Assembly: GCA_917880885.1 (NCBI GenBank)
Contig: OU862913.1
Location: 496,001-560,000, forward strand
Reading direction: 5' to 3'
Length of the DNA stretch: 64,000 bases
From: Limnephilus marmoratus
Taxonomy: Eukaryota; Arthropoda; Insecta; Trichoptera; Limnephilidae
Position numbers and translations under genes: made by a program. A model generated the notes under the pieces. It worked only from the letters and a program-made list of their open reading frames with translations. It ran no database searches and was not told the DNA's origin. Shown here one piece after another: positions 57,872-64,000 of this stretch (positions are counted from its first letter, which is position 1; each line of letters starts with the position of its first letter).

Positions 57872-58766
57872 TACATATTCCAACACATATCATTATATTC
57901 AAATTTCATTATTAAATGTAATCAATTATTAATTTTGTTTATTCTTTAGGGCCAGTTGTTTCGCAGAATTTGAACAATTCGTCAAATTTCAAAGTTAATT
58001 TTCAAGTTCTGAGGTTCTACTCAAGTTCTGTTATTATTTCAGCTATGTGGAACAACTTGCCCATATTGATTTAATAACAGAACTTAAATGGAGCTTTCAC
58101 AGAATTTTAAAATTTACATTGGTTTCATAAATTAATAAGGATTAATGTTAATTAATAATAACAATAAGGATTCTAAAAAAATTATCGTTTTTGATATATT
58201 CTCTAATTATAAGTACCAATACACTGTACTTAGAAATGTTGCATTTTTAACAAAGGATATTTATTACCTAATGATTTTTTACTATGAAATTTTCTTGCTT
58301 TATTTTACCCGTCAATACTTTTTCCCCAATGTGCCATGAACCTATGTTTTTTGCACTTCAGTGTGTATTTAGTATAATATTTTCTCTCTTCAGATCACTA
58401 TTTTGCCATAATTGGCACCTTATTGGAATTTTTAATCCATAGTCATCAGCCTTCAGCGGCGGCCATCTTGGTCCAGTGTCCTGGCCTTGTGGAGTCTAGG
58501 AGGTTTTGGTTAAACAAGCAGAGTTTAAGCAAATCGAGAAGGATAACAAGAGAGAATGTTAATAAGAATGACAAGCGAAATCAAAACACTCCATTTTATA
58601 GACACAAAGAGAATGTTCGACGCGACCACAGACAAAAGAGATTTTAGACAGACATTTTATTGCGATATTTTAGTAAGAGGTGGCATAGACGCGAAAGTTT
58701 AAGATAAAGGGCTCTACACATCGAGATTAGAAGAAATGATAAGTAAATGTTCAGTGCTAACTGAAT
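57872..58766. other. Flank of the Harbinger element, mostly unassigned
   Basis: The first 60 bp continue a reading frame seen left of the element (see findings). A 74-residue plus-strand frame at 58423-58647 has no known relative. The rest is AT-rich. Confidence 0.35.
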
Positions 58767-59060
58767 TTAAATATAAAATAGGACAACCACAACACACAAC
58801 ATCCAACAGACTCCACCGTCAGATATTCGGCCTTCGATATTAGCACCGACATCAATCATCATAAACTCATAATCAGCATTTAACATTGCCATTAGAACGA
58901 TACTGTGTGTGCCTTTATAATTGTAGTAATAGGATCCAGAATTTCCAGGTTTTTGTATTTCAACGTGCTTTCCATCAATGCTGCCAATACAGTGAGGGAA
59001 ATTACATTTATTTTCGAATTGATAAGCGATTTGCCTCCAACCTTCTGAATTTTTGGGCAT
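58767..59060 (-). pseudogene. Fragment of a second Harbinger transposase
   Basis: After an acceptor (ttaatttcag) at 59061 the exon reads [20 protein letters not shown] then [20 protein letters not shown] and RISDGGV, parallel to LPKSPNDWLIKAAG ... LGALDGKHVV of the complete copy but only about half identical. It keeps the first catalytic Asp and breaks off at about 58815, so two different Harbinger families are present. Confidence 0.8.
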
Positions 59061-59160
59061 CTGAAATTAAACAGATTAATTTGTTACGGGATTCATCAGA
59101 TGTTGATTCCGGAGTTACCAGACAAAACATTCACAGAAGAAATACAAAGGCCAAAACTCA

Positions 59161-60243
59161 TGTTATGAAGTGGTGTTAACTCTTATTTAAAGTTATTATT
59201 TTTCTAACACCTCTTCACAACAAGAACCATTGTTGTTTTAATTTTCGTAAAGTGATTAAGAATACGGGCAGGCAACACAGAGACGGCCGGGAATCTATGG
59301 TTTCCGGCTCCGGTTTTTTTTCACTCTGGAATCGTTTCACCGACGGGCAATCGTTGAAATGTTGGCACAGTCAATTAATTATAATTTACATTAAACCCAG
59401 ACGGGTGAACGTATAGGAAATGTAAGAATAGTATTTCCACAATGATGGGTGAAGTTTCAACCGAATAAATATAAAGTTTAATCGAGTGTTGTAAATTAAA
59501 TGACCGCAAAGGTCCGCGCGTGCAATGTAAAATTAAATAATTTACTACCGCAAATCGTTGCCATCGCGCGATGTTGTGAAACCGCGCATGCTGCCAAGGA
59601 AGTATAATACTCCCGGGGCGCTATCCAGGCCTTATTTTACATACGGGAGTTGTATTAACATAACAACGCGCTCTGGACTGCATCAGCCAAGGCCATCCGC
59701 CCGTGGAGCTCCCACATTGTCATGGATGGGAACTCAATGCGCTGAGATCAGCCACCCTGTGCTGGAGACGCTGGACCCGTCTCCAGGGCACCCTTTCCGG
59801 ACGGAGATCCTGATGGTTCCAGCTGGTCTGACGAGATCGGATCCTCACCGGTTTGATGGAGGCTTCCCGCTCACACACGCCCGCACACGGTTATATAAAT
59901 GTTAGTTAGCTTAGATAGAATTTAAACCATCGACCGATCCCTGGGGGTAAGTTTAATTTAAACATATTTGTAATACTGTTAATATGATCAATATATACTA
60001 CGCTATATTTTTCTGAACATCATCTTTCAATTAACACCCGAACCATCATATCATGCATACCATTGTGCCCACGCTCAGAGATTGTGTCATGCTCTCTTAC
60101 ATCCAGAACATTACTCGGGAACCGAGTATTGGCGCGCAGGATTCTGCAAAGTTCCGGATGGTACATTATTTGAACCCCACACAAACTGTGTTAATATTTG
60201 GCAAATAGCCCACATAAGAAACTACCTAGCAAGCAACATAACA
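59161..60243 (+). mobile_element. 5' LTR of a Ty3/Gypsy retrotransposon (left border tentative)
   Basis: The right border is CATAACA at 60237-60243, two bases before a tRNA primer-binding sequence (tggcgcc). The exact inverse TGTTATG occurs at 59161, giving a 1083-bp LTR; other TGTTG starts (59487, 59571) cannot be excluded. A TATA box is at 59889. The 3' LTR is outside the window, so no target duplication can be checked. Confidence 0.55.
59887..59898 (+). promoter_or_regulatory. TATA box of the LTR promoter
   Basis: ggttatataaat lies after a GC-rich stretch (cgctcacacacgcccgcaca). Transcription would start about 30 bp downstream, near 59920, marking the U3/R border. Confidence 0.55.
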
Positions 60244-60245
60244 AT

Positions 60246-60262
60246 TGGCGCCTCATCGCGGT
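60246..60262 (+). promoter_or_regulatory. Primer-binding site
   Basis: tggcgcctcatcgcggt follows the LTR end after two bases. It begins with TGG, the complement of a tRNA CCA end. The primer tRNA was not identified. Confidence 0.55.
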
Positions 60263-61073
60263 TTGGCTCGTAGGGATTGCATGATGTGTTGATTTTGATG
60301 TTTGTTTCATGATTATTTGACATAATATTGAATATCTTATGTCTAGTGTTTACAATGATGCTTCATAACCTCAAATATACTCAGATATACTAGTAAGGAT
60401 GACTCATGATTTGCTTTATTCTATGGGAAAGTTTTGATAAGCTATCATCTTTCAAGAAATCTATGATTTATCTATGCTTTTGCAGCTGTCAGTTTTTATG
60501 TCAACATTTATTATAAATAACTTGATTATAAATGAGGTTATGTTAAACTGTCTAATTCATGTTTACTTCGATGTTATTCACTTGTTTAGTCAAGACATAT
60601 TGACGTTGCATCATATTGCAAGATTTTAATACTAATATACCTGATATTCAAGACATTTAAGTCATGGTTCTTCAATACAAATTGTAAATTCAAATTACAA
60701 TCGATACTTCAGTAGTAAATATCCGCTCATCAGTGGATATTATTCTTATACGTACGTGTTAATATACAGCATATTAAATGATATCTTTCATTAACATTTC
60801 CGTCAGGCCGAAATCTATGAACCTTCAAAATATATTAGGGTGGACCATTTTTCATTGTTCTCAGTAGGGTGGAGCATATTTTTTTTAAACAAAAAAAAAA
60901 AATTTTTTTTGGTTTTAATTATACAACAGAAGTTGAGATATTATTACTAATGATACTACAGCCGTTAGTAAAGAGTTTCTTTTGTTTTATAACAAATAAT
61001 TTAATTTTTTTAAATTTTTTATAATTCTTTACGATTACAATTTATTTCTATTTGAGCATCAAAGTACGCCGTC
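60263..61073 (+). other. Untranslated leader of the Ty3/Gypsy element
   Basis: About 810 bp between primer site and gag, AT-rich, with A and T runs near 60888-60910. Packaging signals may lie here; none can be recognised. Confidence 0.5.
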
Positions 61074-62228
61074 ATGTCTACACCAATACCAAATATCAAT
61101 GGGGCTTCGAAGGAGGTTCTCATAAAAGAACTAAAAGACAGAAATATTGATCCATCGTCGACTTCTCACGAACTACGTTTACAGGCACGAGCTTATAATA
61201 AAGAAATTAAGATGCCTACTATTAGTGATATAGGTTCTGAATCATCGGATTCTGAATTAGACGAGACAACTATTAAAAAAGCCCACATCATTAAACAAAC
61301 GAAGATTATTTATAAAGATTCACATTCTAACAACGTCGACAATTGGAAATTAAAATACGACGGAAAAAGTAGTGTGAGGGAATTTTTGCTATTAATTGAG
61401 GAGAAATGTAGGACTAAAAACTTTAACCAGGATCATCTTGTACGCGTTTTTCCCGATCTTTTAGAAGGATTAGCACTCTTGTGGTTTAGGTCTATTTACA
61501 CTCAGGATTTGAAATGGGATGATCTTTCAAAACTTTTGATTAGACAATTTGAAGCAAATGACCTTCAAACAGATCTTAAGGTAAAATTATTTAACATGAC
61601 GCAACCTAAGGGTATGTCAGTACTAGAATTCACTCTCAGAATGAAGGCATTAAATAATATGCTTGAAGCTAAACTACCAGAAATAGAACTTTTGCGGTTA
61701 GCAAAAAAAGCTTTATTGCCTATGTATGCAAATTTACTAGTATCAAGAGATATAGAGACTTTTGATCAATTGACTACTCATGCAGGCAACTTGGAATCTT
61801 ATGCATCACTGTCGGATGATTTTGTATCTGTCAAAGTTTCTCAACCAAGGGTAGACTTACCTGTCACTAATAAATCGGAGAAATTTGATGGTAATACTAG
61901 ACAACCACATAACTTTAATAATAATATTCATAGACGCCAAGATTATAGCCTGAATCATTATAGAAAACCAAATAACAACAATTTTACTAAAAGTAGTCTC
62001 GGAAACATGGATAATAATTATAAATATAATAAACCGTCTTCTTCTACTCCTAATGCTTATACAAAAACAGCACACGAAAATTCTAGAACTTTTTACAACA
62101 AACCATTTTGTTCATATTGTAAAATATCGGGACATGTTGTAGAGGGTTGCAGGAAGAAAGACGCAAGGTCTAATAATCCTAAAGTGGGAGCTATTAATGA
62201 CAAAGCTCATAATAGGTCAAAAAACTAG
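61074..62228 (+). CDS. gag: Ty3/Gypsy gag
   Basis: A 384-residue structural protein that forms the particle. Residues about 9-45 resemble a SAP-like helix pair (SKEVLIKELKDRNIDPSSTS), which is a weak call. The capsid part spans about 95-245 (LALLWFRSIYTQDLKWDDLS, FEANDLQTDLKVKLFNMTQP). A basic, Asn-rich segment precedes a single CCHC zinc knuckle (CSYCKISGHVVEGC; C-x2-C-x4-H-x4-C) that binds RNA. The frame ends at TAG directly after a slippery heptamer, so most ribosomes make Gag alone. The start is the first Met after the leader. Confidence 0.9.
   Translation: MSTPIPNINGASKEVLIKELKDRNIDPSSTSHELRLQARAYNKEIKMPTISDIGSESSDSELDETTIKKAHIIKQTKIIYKDSHSNNVDNWKLKYDGKSSVREFLLLIEEKCRTKNFNQDHLVRVFPDLLEGLALLWFRSIYTQDLKWDDLSKLLIRQFEANDLQTDLKVKLFNMTQPKGMSVLEFTLRMKALNNMLEAKLPEIELLRLAKKALLPMYANLLVSRDIETFDQLTTHAGNLESYASLSDDFVSVKVSQPRVDLPVTNKSEKFDGNTRQPHNFNNNIHRRQDYSLNHYRKPNNNNFTKSSLGNMDNNYKYNKPSSSTPNAYTKTAHENSRTFYNKPFCSYCKISGHVVEGCRKKDARSNNPKVGAINDKAHNRSKN
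62219..62225 (+). promoter_or_regulatory. -1 ribosomal frameshift site
   Basis: A AAA AAC in gag phase (tca aaa aac tag) fits the X XXY YYZ rule. The pol frame is -1 to gag and open through this point. The gag stop follows at once. A downstream stem or pseudoknot was not worked out. Confidence 0.8.
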
Positions 62229-64000
62229 GTCGGAGTCTCTCTTGCTACAAGCCGTCCTTTGCGCAGAGGAAAGACGAGTGGGAGAGTTGGCTCCAAATAG
62301 TTAATAAATTTCTTTCATCCCCGTCAACCGGAACAGTGGGCCCGCTGCCACGGGAGACGGCGATTGAGAATGATAATCGTCCTTATACATATGTACACAT
62401 TATAAATAATTTTTACAGCGGACTGCTAGACAGCGGCGCTTCATTGTCGTGTCTAGGAGGCAATAGTTATAAAATTTTTAAGGAATTAGGTATTAAGTTA
62501 GTTAAAGTTAAGTTTAGTGTTTCTACAGCGGACGGTTCAAACCAACCAGTCCTAGGGACAATGTCATTGCCGGTCACGTATAAATCATCCACAAAGGAAA
62601 TTCTTTTCTACGTCATCCCGACATTGTCGCCTTCAATTATTCTAGGAGTTAACTTTTGGAAGGAGTTCCACATCGCACCGGAGCTGTTTTCGAAAGTTAC
62701 TCATTCTGTTTCGGAAGGAAATATTAGTGGGTTAAGGGCTATTCGGCCAACCTCGTCCCTAACTATTGAAGAGAATAGGGAACTCTCTAAGATAGTTAAA
62801 AAATTCGAGTCAATTTCTTTTGAAAAGAAAGGGTTAGGTCTAACACACTTGGTTAAACACAAAATAAATACAACAGGGCCACCTATCAAACAGCGGTATT
62901 ACCCTCTTTCACCCGCACGGCAGAGACAATTGGAAACAGAAGTTGATGAAATGTTAAAATTAGGTGTTATTCGTCCTTCTCGTTCACCATGGTCCAGTCC
63001 AGTATTAATTGTAACAAAAAAAGACGGAACAGGTAGGTTTTGTCTTGATTCGCGAAAAATCAATAACGTCACGGAACGTGATAGTTACCCTCTCCCTTAT
63101 ATTTCGCGCATCCTAGATAAACTGGGCGGTGCCAGATATGTGTCCTCAATTGACCTTTCCAAGGCATTTTGGCAAATAGCCTTAGACAAAAAATCATGTG
63201 AAAAGACAGCATTTGTAGTTCCTGGCCGGGGCCTCTTTGAATTCACTCGCATGCCGTTTGGTCTGAAAAATGCTCCTAGTGAATTACAAAGACTAGCGGA
63301 TGCCTTGTTTGGACCAGAGTTCGATGATAATGCTTTTTGCTATTTAGATGACCTTATATTAGTATCGGAAGACTTAAAATCACATTTTAAATTGCTAAAT
63401 CGTGTGTATGAACGTCTACGAGACGCGGGCCTTACCATTAACTTAAAAAAGTCAGAATTCTGTAAAGCCGAGCTTAAATACTTGGGTTATATGGTTGATT
63501 CACAGGGCCTTCGCACTGATCCAAGTAAGATTGATAGTATTAAAGATTTTCCTGTACCGAAAAATGCTAAACAAATTCGGGCATTTGTTGGTCTGTGCGG
63601 TTATTTTAGACGGTTTATCAAAGGATTTTCAAGCATTGCAGCTCCTTTAACAAGTATTACTGGTTCAAAGAAAGGAATTAGTAACTTCAAATGGTCACCG
63701 GAAGCCGAATCCGCATTTATTGCATTAAAACAAGCACTTACTTCAGCCCCAGTTTTAAGTTGTCCAGATTTTTCCAAACCTTTCGCTATACACTGCGACG
63801 CAAGCTCCGTAGGTATTGGGGGGGTATTAATTCAAACTATAGATGGACAGGAGCACCCTATTGCTTATTATTCGAGATGCTTAAACGTTCATGAACGTAA
63901 TTATGGAATAACTGAGCGTGAACTTTTAGCCGTGCTAGACTCCGTTACACATTTTAGACCATACATTGAAGGAACTCATTTTACAGTTGTAACCGACCAC
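62226..64000 (+). CDS. pol: Ty3/Gypsy pol: protease, reverse transcriptase, RNase H (partial)
   Basis: The -1 frame is open from the shift site to the window edge. The protease has LLDSGASLS (aspartic DSG) near 62430 and SIILGVNFW near 62640. The reverse transcriptase starts after IKQRYYPLSP, with SPWSSPVLIVTKKDG, SSIDLSKAFWQIAL, RMPFGLKNAP and the catalytic FCYLDDLIL near 63350. RNase H begins at FAIHCDASSVGIGG near 63790 and the ITERELLAVL block is seen near 63910. Integrase and any envelope gene lie outside. No stop or shift is seen, so the copy looks young. Confidence 0.9.

Overview
This is nuclear DNA from an animal, most likely a moth or butterfly. There are no bacterial gene features. 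Coding sequence is split by GT/AG introns, and most of the window is transposable elements (TEs). The Lepidoptera guess is inference: it rests on Helitron copies with TC...CTAG ends like those known from lepidopteran genomes, a tRNA-derived SINE, and abundant CR1/Jockey- and RTE-type LINEs.

One host gene can be read with confidence. It is a minus-strand mitochondrial acyl-CoA dehydrogenase of the ACAD9/VLCAD group, with seven exons at 30574-31248, 28763-28916, 12757-12920, 11926-12012, 10073-10232, 8646-8788 and 6176-6396. Its last exon or exons lie beyond base 1. All six intron phases match. The predicted product appears to have Gly where the catalytic Glu of the family sits, so it may be a pseudoenzyme. 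Its introns (744 bp to 15.8 kb) are filled with TEs, including an 898-bp nearly perfect hairpin in intron 1.

Layout. 1-3.5 kb: 3' two thirds of a LINE on the minus strand (ORF2 open to the edge, ORF1, 5' UTR with tandem units). 3.5-5.85 kb: truncated LINE on the plus strand, split by a TTAA-targeting element. 6.2-31.2 kb: the acyl-CoA dehydrogenase gene with intronic TEs (piggyBac-like TTAA elements, Helitrons, a SINE, a solo LTR, hAT elements, LINE fragments). 31.6-33.7 kb: a terminal-inverted-repeat element holding four further insertions, one of which carries a tRNA-like sequence. 33.8-36.8 kb: SINE and LINE relics, one with a tandemly triplicated reverse-transcriptase segment. 36.85-38.4 kb: satellite of 34-bp monomers. 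38.4-49 kb: three copies of a THAP-domain gene relic; one copy is split by two hAT elements and another shows the unsplit sequence. 49.3-53.8 kb: pogo-type HTH fragment and a decayed P-element-type transposase. 54.3-57.9 kb: a complete-looking PIF/Harbinger element with 3-bp target duplication whose two antiparallel genes are interlocked, each having an exon inside an intron of the other. 58.8 kb: fragment of a second Harbinger transposase. 59.2-64.0 kb: Ty3/Gypsy retrotransposon (5' LTR, gag, -1 frameshift site, pol) running off the right edge.

Target-site duplications and restored reading frames give a relative insertion order at many sites, so the window is a good record of nested transposition.
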